From the NCBI RefSeq assembly GCF_021018895.1, contig NC_079378.1, forward strand, positions 10,041,501 through 10,105,500: DNA of 64,000 nt, written 5' to 3'. Position 1 is the first letter of the stretch. Every line of letters starts with the position of its first letter. Of this stretch, positions 47,373 to 60,269 are shown one piece after another. A program made the position numbers and the translations under genes. The notes beneath the pieces are model-generated. The model was given only the letters and a program-made list of their open reading frames with translations, was not told the DNA's origin and did not search any database. Source of the DNA: Seriola aureovittata (taxonomy: Eukaryota; Chordata; Actinopteri; Carangiformes; Carangidae).

Positions 47373-49455
47373 CTGCCCGCAATACTGGAGAGATTAAGAA
47401 AATTAGAAAAATGTTTAACAATCCTTCATTTAGACATCTCAAACTACACCTAAAATAACACCTCAAGTTACAGATGCCAAAGACAGGTCATTACTTTATA
47501 TGGACTGTTTTATAAGTACCAAGTGGCTCTACTTCACACACAATAATGGATTTTGTCAAACTTAAATGATGTGATCCTCTTGGACTGTTATGGATTTCAT
47601 GTTCTAGCTTTTGTTTTCTTTTTTATTGGACACATAATGACTATAAAATTTACATTTAAACTACAGTTTTCTTCTCTTGCAAGTCCTATAATTTACACTG
47701 AATTGGGCCACAGAACCTGCTAACTGCCGTGTAAAGTTTAGTGGTTGGATGAACGGCTGGTACTTCGAGGGTGCAAAGCAATGGTAAGGATTACCAGCTG
47801 TTAACAGCTTCTGTGGCAGCACCAGGACACTTGAAGCTTGAAACTTGAAGCACTGAAATGTAGTGACAGACACACAGTTTGTCTGCCAAGGCTGAGTTAA
47901 ATGACTGCACCCAAATAAGATACATTTTTATTCCAATTTAAATAGAAAAGCTTATATAAGAATGACTGCTGCCTAATCTGGGTAAAAATAGATGGTATAT
48001 TGATCCCCCGAGTAGCAATTCAGCTTTTAAATTCTCTCCTTTCATGGGGAAGGTCAGAAGTCACGGTCCACTACATGATAGCTCCTTGAATCTTGTAGGG
48101 AGGAAGTGCTTTGCTGAAGGACACTGCAGCTTCTTGGTTAAAAAGCTTTTCTTGAATTACCTTGCTATTCCTAATGAGAGCTACTTAAGTAAATAATAGC
48201 ACATTAGCATATCACTAACAGCATTCAGTAATTTACTGAATAGTACTAGATGCTTGAGTCAAATTCCTGGCACTACAACAGCTCTGTACAGGATATAAAC
48301 AAATATAGTGCTTTCACTTATTTCCTCTTCTCCTCTCATTTCACTGTGTCATCTGTGCAAAGTCAAACACACCAGGGTCTAAATGGGTCTGCTCTTAATT
48401 TACAACACTTCTGTCTCTCTAATAGAACTTTATTTGTTGTTGTTGGAAACTTCCAATCTTTCCCATTTTACTCATGGAGTTCCTCAAGGGTCAACCTTGG
48501 GTCTGTTATAGTTTTCCATTTGTATGCTGCCCTTAGGTCAGATCATTAGTAACAATGATGTACAGTATCAGTGTTATGCTAATGAGGAACACTTATATGT
48601 CCAGATACAGTACACTCATCTGTTGTAGTATTTCAGGCTATTAAAGTTAAAACTGTTTAATGATTTATACATCCTAGTAGCCTAACCCAACTTACCGACT
48701 GCCTCTCTGATTTAAATTGCCTGACTTTCCAAATCTCCGATGAAAACGATGAAATTCTCTCGTTTGCCACACCAAATTCTTTCAGTCAGATATTTAGCAG
48801 TGTGGGTCAATCAGTCCTACCTCTTCTGACTTTTCATCTAATTGAAGTTCATTCCAAAAATATAATCTTTCCTATCCTCCTAGGATTTACACAGTGCTGT
48901 CCATGTGTTTATGTTTTCACGGCTAGATTTCGGTAATGCCCTCTATACAGGCATTACGCAGTCTTCCCCACATTGCCTTCAATTGGTCCAACTTTCTGCT
49001 GCTAGGACTATCACTAGTTCAAGAAAATATTATCATATAGCACTAATTCTGGCCTTCTGGTATTGATCTAAAAATGTTATTGTTGACTTTTAAGGCTTAA
49101 TGAACCAGGTCCCTGTATAAATGTATATCAAGGATTTACTAACTCCATATGAGCCTGGTCACCATTTTAGATCTGCTGATAGTGGCCTTCTGGTTGTTCC
49201 CAGAGCCCGAAACTCTGGAATGACTTACCTACCGAGATAATATTTGCTAGATTTGTCACTGCTTTTGCATCCCTTCTTAAAACTTTTTTTAAAAATAAAA
49301 AATAAGGCTTTCATCTGTGTGAATTTAAATTTAATTCATTTTATTTAACTGTGTTATTGTTGTTTTATCCTTTTGTGAAGCACTTTGTGACTTTACAAAT
49401 AAAGCTTATTATTATTATTATTATTATTAATCATCACCAGACAATGTTGACCAAC
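47373..49455 (-). other. arhgap26: arhgap26 intron holding an L2 relic
   Basis: A 2.1-kb intron. About 1.1 kb next to its 5' end is a plus-strand (antisense to the gene) L2-type LINE remnant. Mammals place an optional exon in this intron, encoding a hydrophobic insert before the SH3 domain. I could not recognise a counterpart here. Confidence 0.75.
48330..49432 (+). mobile_element. decayed L2-type LINE, 3' reverse-transcriptase fragment
   Basis: Translating in pieces gives LINE reverse-transcriptase signatures. SNRTLFVVVGNFQSF is followed by GVPQGSTLG (from 48,476, after a frame change). A degraded catalytic box YANE sits at 48,575 where YADD is expected. The C-terminal strings include LLLTFKA, LLTPYEPG and ADSGLLVVPRARNSG. 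The element ends with ACAAATAAAGC and (TTA)n at 49,407-49,429, the simple-repeat tail typical of L2/CR1-like elements. Several frameshifts, stops and the lost aspartates show it is dead. It is 5'-truncated and the left border is approximate. Confidence 0.85.
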
Positions 49456-49566
49456 CTGATAGGAGAGGAGTCACTGGAGGCGGAGGACGTCGGCTGAGGA
49501 CTTGACGGGGCTGAGAACATCGGCCAGGAAGGAGACCGTGGTGAGGTGGGGCTGGGGGATGTTGCA
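49456..49566 (-). CDS. arhgap26: arhgap26 exon: Ser/Pro-rich linker before SH3
   Basis: This 111-bp exon (two bases in, two out) encodes ATSPSPTSPRSPSWPMF, then SAPSSPQPTSSASSDSSPI. It is clearly orthologous to the human linker string SPLSPSWPMFSAPSSPMPTSS. The acceptor is TCCATCAG and the donor ATCAG|GTTGGT. The exon is very low in hydrophobic residues and should be disordered; SP/TP dipeptides are likely phosphorylation sites. The L2 remnant ends about 24 bases beyond its donor. Confidence 0.93.
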
Positions 49567-49701
49567 CTGATGGACAAATACACACAAAATGACACACTGG
49601 CAGTATTATACAGAAAAAAACACACATGCATACTACAAAGTTCTGGACATAATCAGCTGTGAATAATGTGACTCTCTTAAATTAAAAACACGTTTGTTTA
49701 C
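49567..49701 (-). other. arhgap26: arhgap26 short intron
   Basis: A 135-bp intron between the 36-bp and 111-bp linker exons, with donor GTAAAC and acceptor CAG. Confidence 0.8.
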
Positions 49702-49737
49702 CTGATAGGGATGCTGCCACGACTCTTTGGGTTGAGC
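49702..49737 (-). CDS. arhgap26: arhgap26 36-bp micro-exon in the linker
   Basis: The sequence between TTTTCTGTAG and GTAAAC is exactly 36 bases. With the phase required by both neighbours (two in, two out) it reads L-NPKSRGSIPIS and joins without a stop. Both splice sites are good. I do not recognise it in the human protein, so it may be a poorly conserved or optional linker exon; 36 bases can be skipped without changing frame. Confidence 0.72.
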
Positions 49738-51404
49738 CTACAGAAAATGAAATAAAGACCAACATTAAATAACTGGTCCCAATCAATGAACCAAGATGTT
49801 AAGTACTTCAACAGTTCAGCACTTGTGAAAACAAAGGAAAGCTATTTTAACCAAACTGATATTCATTTAGATATTATACCTCAAGAGTGATTATGTTACT
49901 AAACGGTTTTCCCTTCTCACTGATGTCTACTTGCATTAGCTTTCCAGCACACAAGGCACAAATGTAAGGCCCGCAGACCTCTAAGCTTGCAGAGTAGAAA
50001 AAAAAAGTTTAAATAAAACAAAACCCAAAACATTTAGCTGCAAGGAGAAACTAACTCCTTAATAGCTCTCAAAGGGTGATGTGGCTTAATGTGCTCCACC
50101 TCTGACTAAAATAACAACCTTAGCTGAAGGCTAATAGCCATGATGGTCATTCTGGTGAGTCAAAACAAATGACTCCACCAGGTATACACTTTGCCCCACT
50201 CTGGTTCTGATACCTGGTCAATATATGAACTACATGCTGTATTTTACGGGTCTGTAGACAGGGAAAGACATGTAATGCCAAATCAACAGGACTAACATGT
50301 TTATAGACAAAAAGAATATTCAGAATTTGCTCATCCATCTACTGCAATCACACATAGTTGTAGTGAGACTCTTTCCAATTTAGGGGGAGGGTGTACCTAT
50401 AGTAATATCATCTAATTTCCAAATGGTCATCCAACATGGTGCTTGCAAGCTTTGCAATGAACAACAGTATTTTTAGTGATTAAAATATACATAAATATGA
50501 CAGAAAATCAGAAGATTGTGACATAAACAAGAGCAACAGAGTCATGAGGAAGAAGAACGCCCACCACTTTGCATTCATGCTGAAGCACTGATAAAACTCA
50601 GCCAGGATCTTGTGCATCATGACTGACTACTTGTGTTTCAGGCTCAGAGATATTTTCTGCTGCCTCTGCTTCTCTATTATGTCATTGTTCTGCCCGACAT
50701 GAACTCAAATAATACTGAGAAAGTCTTAAAAGGCTGGATTACACAAGGGAGGCGTCATTTAGTGTTCAACATACAGCACGTCTTTTCATGCAGCCACTTG
50801 CCTGATATTAAATACCTCTAATTGAGGACAATTACACACATAATTCTCTGTGAGAAATCTTGTCTGCAGACCTTCCAATTTCTCTGCGATTTCTAAAGGC
50901 TTCAAAATTGCTTCTCAAGCATTTTCCTTCTGATCACTGAGGGGATTTAAGACTTAAAATCAACAGGGATCTGACATTTGAGTAGAAGTCACTGGTCAGC
51001 CTATTCAGTTATACACAATACCCACAATGCTCCTATAATGCCCCTATAATCATAGGAGGGGTTTATACAATTAAAGCACCAGAACAGCATATATGTAACC
51101 ACACCTCAATGCTAGCTATGAGCACAAAGTACCCTAAAGCACAAATCGATGACAAAATTGAATTTGTATAAATTTCAGATATTTCTAAACTTCTTTAAAT
51201 GCTGTATAAGCCTCCGAAGAAGGTCCAACACTTTGTTTGAATTGATGTAAGTATCTAGTAGCCACTTGGTTGCCACAGAACAAGCTGTAAACACAACACT
51301 GACATGTTTTCTTCTTCAAGCATCAGTTGCTAATTTACAAACACATATTGAGCAATGTTAGCATTCAGTTGGGTTTCTGACCATCCGATTGATGCAAATC
51401 TAAC

Positions 51405-51790
51405 ATTCACCCCTTTTTATTCTCTGTTTTGTTCTCCACCAACTCCTGACTAATATATGTGGCTAAATGCTCCACTGCGTCCACCAACTAGTTGCCAAAT
51501 TTGGCAGCTGTTTGTGCTGGAAAGGCAGCATTAAGTCAGTTTATAAGAGCTTTTCATATCTGTTGCAGCTGGAAACGACCACAATGAGAGCTGAGAGACT
51601 GAACCAAAGAGTAAAGCTTTGCTCCATAAAACCAAAATAATGAGCTTAAAGATGCTAAAAAAAAAAGCTCCAGTGAGTTGAGGGGGAACTGCAGAGCCAG
51701 GTTAGAAATAGTTATTTCATAGTACACATAGTCATTTAATTCTTTGTTAATATAAAAATGTTGATTTGATCAGTTTTAAGGTTTGTGACT
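51405..51790 (+). repeat. dispersed repeat, copy 2
   Basis: It carries GGCTAAATGCTCCACTG at 51,461-51,477, then GCAGCTGGAAACGACCACAA, CCATAAAACCAAAATAATGAG and GGGGGAACTGCAGAGCCAGG. It is less decayed than the 45.2-kb copy and in the same orientation. It is a family I recall from many fish genomes and is non-coding. Confidence 0.62.
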
Positions 51791-54208
51791 TGAATAAATA
51801 AATAGATACTCTGCATACACATGATTATCAAAGGAAGAAAATAACCAAATTTTTCAGCCAATATCAGGCAGTTGTGATGACGTGAAATATGGTTGCCATG
51901 GTGACGCTGCTATATCCTAGGACGAGATTTGGGATAATGATGGTCACTTAAATAGCCACAGTTAATAAAGCCACTCATTCAAAAACACAAAGAACAGAAA
52001 GAAGTAATAAATGTTATTTTCTTTGCACCTGCTATAAGGAGTCCAACCGCGGTTTCCAACAGTGCACTCCTGCAGATAATATTGGCTTTAACTCTGCAGT
52101 GGAATCATATAATCATGTATAGACATAAGGAATGGATGTGAAATAGATTCAAGGTGGAAATTTAATTTTTGACCTTGAAAACAGCAGTCTCTCCACGTGG
52201 ACCATTCAATGGCTGCTTCTGATTGTATGACCCGATCAATCATGGGTAGAATGATGGATGTTTGAGTTGACAGGATTTTGTGAATATTGGAAAGACTATC
52301 AACTTTATAAATTGACTTTGACTTGACTTTGAAATTCTAATATTTTTAACTGAGTGTTGCGCAGATGGAGCTCTGACTGACATCCAAAATAGACTGGAAA
52401 CAGAAATACTTTTAATACAGTGACACATTGTGAAACTTAACTGAAAAGAACTGTTTTGTTTTTGAGAGGTCACAATATCGTTACATGGGCTGCACTGCAA
52501 ATAACTAGCAGGACCTTATTTCCTATTAAGTATAAATATGACAACATAAACAGGCCCAATCAAGCACATTCAAGACATTTTATTAATGTGGCTTTATCAT
52601 CGTATAGGTCTTGTCTGACTTTCACCTTAATGGATTAATGTGCTTTAAGAAAATACAGCAAAAGGTTGCAGTTATGTGCCTTATTTATATATTAAACTGT
52701 CAGCTTGACTGACTGCCCTCAACGATCCACCATCTCTCTCCATTTGTCACTCACTGCTTGTCAATGTGCTCTCTCTCATCTGCTTCCACTGTTCCAATTT
52801 CTTTTCATCCTATTTACCTCCCTCTAACCCATTCATCTTCTCTCCCTCCCTCCAGTGGAGCTGTTGGAAAAAGACGATTTCCAGCTGACAATGAATATAT
52901 TTTTAACTACAGCGGATCCAAAAGTCTGAGACCACTTCCCCCGTTCACTTGAGTGGGACTCGGTATAAATCAGTGCTTTCTTTCTCCAGCTTTAAAGAGA
53001 GTGAACTTGACTCTTTCTCAGATTACCCTTCCTGTTTGCCAGCCATGCTGTACACGAGCAAATACGGATACAAATCAGCTGGTTTCAGGTAAACGTAGTC
53101 TTCCTATAACACTTGCAGCATATCTGACAGCCGATTTAATTAAACTGATCTCCTGTCTCTCTCCTCTCCTCCTGACAGGCCATTTATTCACTTTGTCATA
53201 ACACACCCACACACTCACCGCAACACAGACACGAAGGCAAAAGCACACACCCGTCCATCTCATTAAAAGTGAATCCAAAGGCACATTTGAAGGCTGCCAG
53301 TAACAGCAGCATGTATCTAAAATTAACAGATCGGCAACAGTCAACATCAGCTTTAATACTGAAAGCAATCTCAAATCAAGGGGAAACAAATCATTGTGTT
53401 TGTAACCAATATGGCGTATGTCTGTATTTACTGTACCAGTTGAGACAAATTCCAAGGGAAAAAAAAAAAAAGGTTCACAGCACAGCAACAACACAGCACA
53501 GTTGTTGTCTTCATGTTTGCCAGCGTGACAGATCTCCTGTTGATCACATCTGTTTTTACAGTGACAAATGCCAGTTTACGACCTTGTGGAGCTTCTTTGA
53601 GTCGGAATGTACCATCCACTGCCTAGAGGGCTCTTTGCAGCAGTAAATCTGCATGACCTTGCACATACCAAGTTTAGGCACCAGAAGAAACACAAGGGTG
53701 TAAAAACCTCTCAGGAATAGTGCAGGAATGAGCATCTCATTAATTGTAATTGCTCCTAATGTCACGCAGGTATCATTGCGCACTAGATTTTCTTTGTTTT
53801 TCACAATGGCAGCTGCTGATTGAAGTTATACAAAGGACAGGGAAGAGATTACACTAGTTAGGTTGGTTAATGAACCGTCCTGCTTCCTCCCTGCACTCTG
53901 CACTTCTCTATACAAATGAGGACATACAGTATATATGAAGCGCTGACACTTGTCATCTTTTTTTACTTTACACCTGAACGCTTTACTATACATTCTCAAA
54001 AAATAATTCACCTCAATGGCAGAGAGAACCAGGTCTTTATTTGGCCTTTTATTCCTATTCTACCCTGCTTCTCAGTTAGCGAAAACTTAAAACTTCCTCA
54101 GTGTTTACTTGTTGTCTTGATCGTCTCAGCGACAGCTCTAATCTCTTCAGTGCAACAGCAGAGTCATCTCATACTCACCACTCTGCTGCTCTCACTTTCT
54201 CTTGTCTG

Positions 54209-54235
54209 ACACACACACACACACACACACAACAC

Positions 54236-54268
<33 letters not shown>

Positions 54269-54288
54269 ACACACACACACACACACAA
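54209..54288 (+). repeat. imperfect (CA)n
   Basis: About 80 bp of CA with AACA and AAACA interruptions, within the large arhgap26 intron. Confidence 0.93.
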
Positions 54289-55216
54289 TTTTCATTCACA
54301 AATGAACTCCAGTCCTTTTTCCCCTTTCCGTTCTTCCTGATCGATGTTGACCTACTGTTAATGCAACTCAACAGCTCCAGCAGATTTTTCACATTAAAAG
54401 TCTTTCTCTCTTCCTGTTATTGGTGGGTAGATAATGTGATGTGGATGAAACTGGTATTTGCTATTGAAGAAAAGAGAGTGAGAGCAGCATAATAGTGAGT
54501 GTGTCCTATTTTAGTAATTTCAGCCGCTTCGGTGTTTTGTTTTGGGGTTTTTTTGTACCTGGCGTCTATTAACAACTGACCTTTATTTATTTATGCTATT
54601 ATCAATGCTACTATTTGAAAACTGGCTTTTATGCCAGGCTTTACGCAAACTGCAGCAAACATTAGCTGGGAGAGTGAGAAAGCAGCTGTTTTATACTCAC
54701 TCTGTTGGAACAATAATCAGCTTATTATTATTATTCTGAACGCTTATGTGGAGTTTTCATTATCATCATCATTATCATCCAAACAGATCCAGTTGAAACA
54801 TGCCGCCACACTCGTGACGGTGCAGCGAGAGATCTGTGGTCAGTGTAACAGGAACTCATAATTGAGATGATATTTACAGCAGAGAGCTGAGGACGGCGGA
54901 GGAGAGAAAATGTCAAAGAGAGGAAGACTACACAGAAAACTCTCTGAATTTAAAGTCTGTGAAAAAAATAAAAACAAAATAAAAAAAAATAAAATCAATT
55001 GTTGTCATGGCTGCAGCTTTAAAACCCATTTAAAAACTTCCCTCATGAGCGACTGCCAGCGTGAAAGAGAGAGATGTACTTTGCGAGCACTCTGCTGAAG
55101 GCAAACAAAAAAGGAAAAATGAAATGGGAATGAGCAAAAGTTTTCAAGAAGCAGTAAAGGCAGCAGAAGTACACAGATGTAATGATGACTGGCACTGCAT
55201 GTGCATGTGTGACAGG

Positions 55217-55218
<2 letters not shown>

Positions 55219-55266
<48 letters not shown>
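55219..55266 (+). repeat. (GT)24 microsatellite
   Basis: A pure GT tract within the large arhgap26 intron. It is 0.9 kb from a (CA)n tract of the opposite sense. Confidence 0.93.
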
Positions 55267-55268
<2 letters not shown>

Positions 55269-57375
55269 ATGGGAGTTATACTGACGGGAGGAACAGGTTT
55301 CCTAGAAAACGTTATAGTCACAATAGAGATTTTTTCTGTGTTGATAGTAACAGCCCTCTGTTTATGTCTTTATCTCTACTCTGCATTCAAGACTTGCTCT
55401 TCACTTCTCTGTTTTGTTTTTTCCACCTGAAAACAAACGCGCAACAAGAAAAAAAAAAGAAAACCCTGACCAGTAGTAAAGGTGCCGGAGCTGAAAATAA
55501 CATTTGCCTCAGGGTAGTGTGGAGCTTTCAAAGACAGAGTTGTTAACCTCTGGACTTTGCTCCTCTCTCCTGTCTGTGATCAGGGTGCAGGCTGGCCTTT
55601 CTTGGAAAACTATGTTTGGCTCATGTCTGAGTCTGCAAGTCTGAGAAAACATGGGCTAAGCAGCATTTTATGCTGTAAATGGGCTTTAATAAATCTTTTT
55701 TTCCCTCTGGGATCTATGGAGGGGCACATCAGCAAGTTAGAATTCACTTCCATTACGCTTGGGGACTTGTGAGAATAGTCAAAAATTGAAGCAGCAGAGG
55801 CAAAGTATGTGTGAAGCTCCAAAAACACTGGATACCACATTACCCATAATGCTATTAAATAGCGTCTTATTGTTAAATCTTTCCTGGTAACACCCATGCT
55901 TTTCAAATTTCACATCCCCAGTTTGGGATCGAAAGTTTTCTTTTAACAACACAAAACAATTGTTTTTCATATGTATTTCACCTTTAAAATGGTCACAGTT
56001 AATATGAGTAGGCAAACACTGGCATTCATTTTTACTATAACAAGACTAATGTGGCTCTACAACACTGTAAAAGGGAATTTCCATTGTAGTCATGGGGGAA
56101 CCTGAAGTAGACAAAGGACTCTTTGTTGAACATCTGTGTTGGTCAACACTCACACAATCACTAACGCTGTCGTGATTAAGTATTACTTCAGGTAATCATC
56201 AACACTCAAAATTTATCACTTTACAAATCAAGTGTCACTGCTTAAGCTGATGTTAGTTTCCACTGTATAATTTCACTAAAGCCGCTGATTCACTTCTTCC
56301 AGTTTAGAACAACTGTAGTGGGAACTAATGTTTAGTATCTATCTTTAAAAAAAACTCAAATTTTTGGCTTTTGACCTCGATTAAATTCATGCTTAAACTT
56401 AAACCTCCATCAGAACTAATGTTTAGGCTCTATTTCCTTATCAGAATATGTTTGTATAACTAATACTGACTGTATTTGATATGTGGTCATTTTTCTCTCA
56501 TTTTCACAGCTATAGCTACGAATAAGAGTTGTGGTTTTTGCCTTACTCGTGGTAGTGTTTGCATGTCTTTAAAAGCACTTGTAAACATATGGTTAAATCG
56601 GTTTCCAGTAATCTGTGACCAGCAGGTCCAGATCACCTCCCGACCTCTGAGTAGATTTAAATCAGATATAGATTCCAGAAGGCCCCCAAAAAATATTTTT
56701 TTCTTTTTAACCCCCCTTAACCCATCTTCTTCTTAGTTTTGCTAGAGTTAAAGTTTAAAATAGAGGGAGTTACATAATGTGCAGCAATTCAAAGAGCCAC
56801 ATCCAAATCAATGAAATGCAACATGATCCCATCCTTTGCCCTAGATTCATCCCTTAGTTACAGGTTTCAAGGACAACATGGCCATTGTGCACATACAAAA
56901 TATCTGCTGGAATGATTCCTCATCTGATTTTCTGTTTTGGTGCCCTAACAGAGGCAAAAATGTACTATCTCAAGCTGTCTGAAGGATTGTCAACCTTTTC
57001 AAGAACATTTCACTGAACACACTGGCACCCAAAAGACTCTGCATGTATTTAAGCTAAAGAGGCATTTCCCAGGTTGTGATTTTTCTGTGTGAACATTTTT
57101 GATGAGATGCAATCAGTTCTTTCTTTTCTTTTTTTCCTTTAAAAACACCTATCATTCAGTATTGTGATGGCAAATCCGAAGCCTTTTATCATTGTCTCAT
57201 CACCACCTATTAATCACTGAAAAATGAGTAGCAAAACACCTATTTATTTATAGGAAAATTTGCTTAATTAAATCATCCAACATTGGTAACTGTCAGATGT
57301 GCATTATTTTGCCGTTGCATTAGCTCGAGTCCCTTTGGTTTCATCTCTTGTTGTTCCTAAAGGAGTTTTAAATCG

Positions 57376-57480
57376 AAAAAAAAACAACTGGACTTGATTA
57401 TTTGTCTGGGAAGACGTTTCACCTCTCATCCAAGAGGCTTCATCAGTTCATGTACGCATCTGACCAGGCTGGGACAGAGT
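57376..57480 (-). repeat. fragment of a dispersed fish repeat
   Basis: The minus strand reads GATGAAGCCTCTTGGATGAG, AGGTGAAACGTCTTCCCAGA and AATCAAGTCCAGTTG, a string I recall as very common in teleost genomes near retroelement 3' ends. The exact family is uncertain. Confidence 0.5.
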
Positions 57481-57581
57481 CAAAACCCCCTCGATGCAGG
57501 ACTGCTGCTCTAAAAGGACAACGTGCCACAATTTTGAAAAGCTCGCCCTATCGATCCTGGCCACGGCAGCTCCTCTGAGAT

Positions 57582-57716
57582 TCACACTTCACTGACTACT
57601 CCAGCCAGATAGTTTTGGAACCACTCGTTCTCTCCCCACTGCTCCCAATCTGTAGTGTTTTCATTGTCGTTATCAAATCTGTCTTTGAAGATAAAATCCT
57701 CTGCCGAACGTCTCAT
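57582..57716 (-). other. unassigned 44-codon acidic frame
   Basis: The frame starts MRRSAEDFIFKDRFDNDN and contains TTDWEQWGENEWFQNYL, ending VVSEV and TGA. An in-frame stop lies just upstream. The aromatic/acidic composition is unlike random AT-rich DNA. It lies about 100 bp upstream, on the minus strand, of a dispersed-repeat fragment, so it may be the C-terminal end of a transposon ORF or a small exon. I do not recognise it. Confidence 0.3.
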
Positions 57717-59448
57717 TTTTTCTCATACATGCAAAATAAAACACAGCCGTAAACCGAGTGCAAAGAGCGCAGGGCTTTCAATCTAGATTAGCTGACGCTG
57801 AGTTAATGAAGGGGAATATATTAATTTTTGATCACACATGCATACATATAATACATACATAAAGAGCCATGTGTATATAGACCACTTGACCGCACTCTAT
57901 TCCATACAAGCATGACCTCAAGAGGAGAGAACCAGAGATTAAGGACAGAACCTTGTGAACGTATCATTTCATGCACCATTAGGTGCCCTGCCATGACCAT
58001 GTGTGACTCATAATGGAGAGCTTTTCTGTCTCCTTTTTTCTCTCTCTGCTCTTGAACATCTCTCTCACGACCTTGATCTCTCTGCTGCGATTTATTTATT
58101 TATTAACAAAATAATATATTGGAGTCTAATTATTAACAACTTTATAGTTATAGTTGTATTACTACTCTTTTTTTTTTTATCTGAAGGGCCCTTCTTGTAA
58201 AATAAAGGTACAATAAATACATTTAAAGTGTGTCCTTTTTCTACATCAAGTTCAGATTTTACATTTTGTGAAACACAGTTCACGCAAACCATGCGTCTCA
58301 TTTTTGAAGGACCATACTTTTCAAACATTTTTTGTAACATTTAGAGGATGAAGCTGCTTGTCAAGAGGTTTACATGAACATTTCCCTACTTTTCAGAGTT
58401 ACGACACAGCAGCAGCAGCAGCAGTAGAAGTAATATGGGAGAAGACCGAAGTCAAATACCAGCTTATTTCATCTCAGCTGGTATCACTGCAGGACTTGCT
58501 CAAGACAGTAGACTGTTCATCTCTGCAGTTAATGCAGGATTATAGGTTCCATTTAGAGAGAGTATCTGCATTTGTTTTAGGGGCTCCAAAATATTGAACC
58601 TATAATTCCATTGCTCTGTATACAGTATTTATGTTAATTGTGATTCTGTTGTGAGGGGACAGTAATACACAACACAGACAGTAGCTCTCGCTACGTTAGT
58701 CACATGTTAAGAGAGATATTAGGTCGTAATCTGACTGATACAAACGACTTGTTGTCCTCATCAGTGGCTGAGAGGAGAGGAGAGGAGATGTGGACGGACA
58801 CACAGAGCGGTGTATCCAAAGAAAATGAATAAATAACAGTGACACAGAACACACATCTAAAGGCGAGAAAATTATCAGAAGCTGTGAATGAGAGATCAAA
58901 GAATGAACATGAAGAAGATCTGCGACAGAAAAGGAGAAGAAAGTGGAGGTGGCGGAGGGAAGCCGGAAGGAGGCAACTAATCAGCGGTAACGTGCATTCA
59001 GCCTCCCGGCGACAGCTTGTACTTGTAGGTCTGTTCGGCTTGTCTCAGTAAATGAGATGATTAGTGGTGTGTACTCCATCTTATCTTGGTCCGACAAGGT
59101 GTGTGTCAACGCCAAAAGTGTCTCGTAGAAACAACAACATGGAAGCAGAAAATCTGATGCTGACAGACAGAGAAATTAAGAAACTGTGTGCGTATGTGCG
59201 TGTACATTACGTGCGCATGCTTTGCCTCATGACACAATGTGCAGATGTGTGTGTTGCCACCTTTTAATAACCTAATAACCAAGATAGGCCTTTCTCATGT
59301 TCATGGTACTTCACACAGGGAGAGGGACTTGTTCAGACCTGTTAGTTATGTAAACTGCTCATCAGACACTGAGAAAGCCTGAAGACCGGGCGCACTGTGT
59401 AAGATAAATCAAAGATATGCAAATTATGTAACTGCTACCCGATACATT

Positions 59449-59450
<2 letters not shown>

Positions 59451-59495
<45 letters not shown>
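59451..59495 (+). repeat. (GT)22 microsatellite
   Basis: A pure GT tract in the large arhgap26 intron. Confidence 0.93.
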
Positions 59496-59498
<3 letters not shown>

Positions 59499-60269
59499 GG
59501 ATTTTGTGTACTTGCTTTCATTCGCATCCAGGGGAAGTAAAAACAACTTTTCTACAGTCAGCGCAGTTGGGAGTTCAGTTCCTTGCTGAAAATACTTCCC
59601 AGATACTTTTGGGATTCACTCCGACAACCTGACAGTCACAAGACTACTTCTGCTTAAGCTCTGAGCTGCCACATATGCACGTGTGTGCGCTGATGTGTGC
59701 GTTATGTGCTCAAACATTCCTGTGCCTGTGAGTGTCTGCGTGCATGGTAAAAAAAAAAATGTGCTAGACATTCTTGAACCCATATTTGCTAGTGCCTTTG
59801 AAGTTTATGTTTGCCCGTGAGCATATACAGTATGTCTCTTTGTATATCCAAATGGGTCCAAACCCCCCTTCACCCCTTACTCCCAAACATCTGTTAAGCT
59901 GTAAAGCTTCTGCTCATTTTCTGTTTACTTGACGTCTTAATATTGTTTCTGTCTCTGTTCTGTCTTAATTATTTTTGCACAAAGTTCCCTGTGCTGCATT
60001 CTATAAGTGACGGCCACCGTTTTCTGTTTAAGAATTTCCTTTGAAAACGCACAGATTTCTTATTTTATTTTTCTTAACTAGATGATGATCAATTTAAACA
60101 GATTTTTCTCATTGACTTTATTTCCATAAGCATCCAAAGGTTTTTACATTTCCTCCTAGAAAGTTTTCACTCCTGCTTCCAGTAAATAAGGAAAGCTCAG
60201 AAGATGTTTTTGGGGAGATAAAAAGGGAAAACCATTAAAATTAGGTGCTCACTGCTCTGTGCCACTCAC

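Larger units (their letters stand above)
49738..60269 (-). other. arhgap26: arhgap26 large intron (10.5 kb)
   Basis: No exon was recognised. It contains a dispersed repeat copy (51,405-51,790), (CA)n at 54,209-54,288, (GT)n at 55,219-55,266 and 59,451-59,495, a dispersed-repeat segment near 57,376-57,480 and a 44-codon minus-strand frame (57,582-57,716). The remaining short frames are without homology. Confidence 0.75.

Noticed and set aside
58358..58597. 79-codon plus-strand frame with five alanines and a CAG run
   Set aside because: The alanine run comes from a short (GCA)n. No homology is recognised and it is antisense within an intron.
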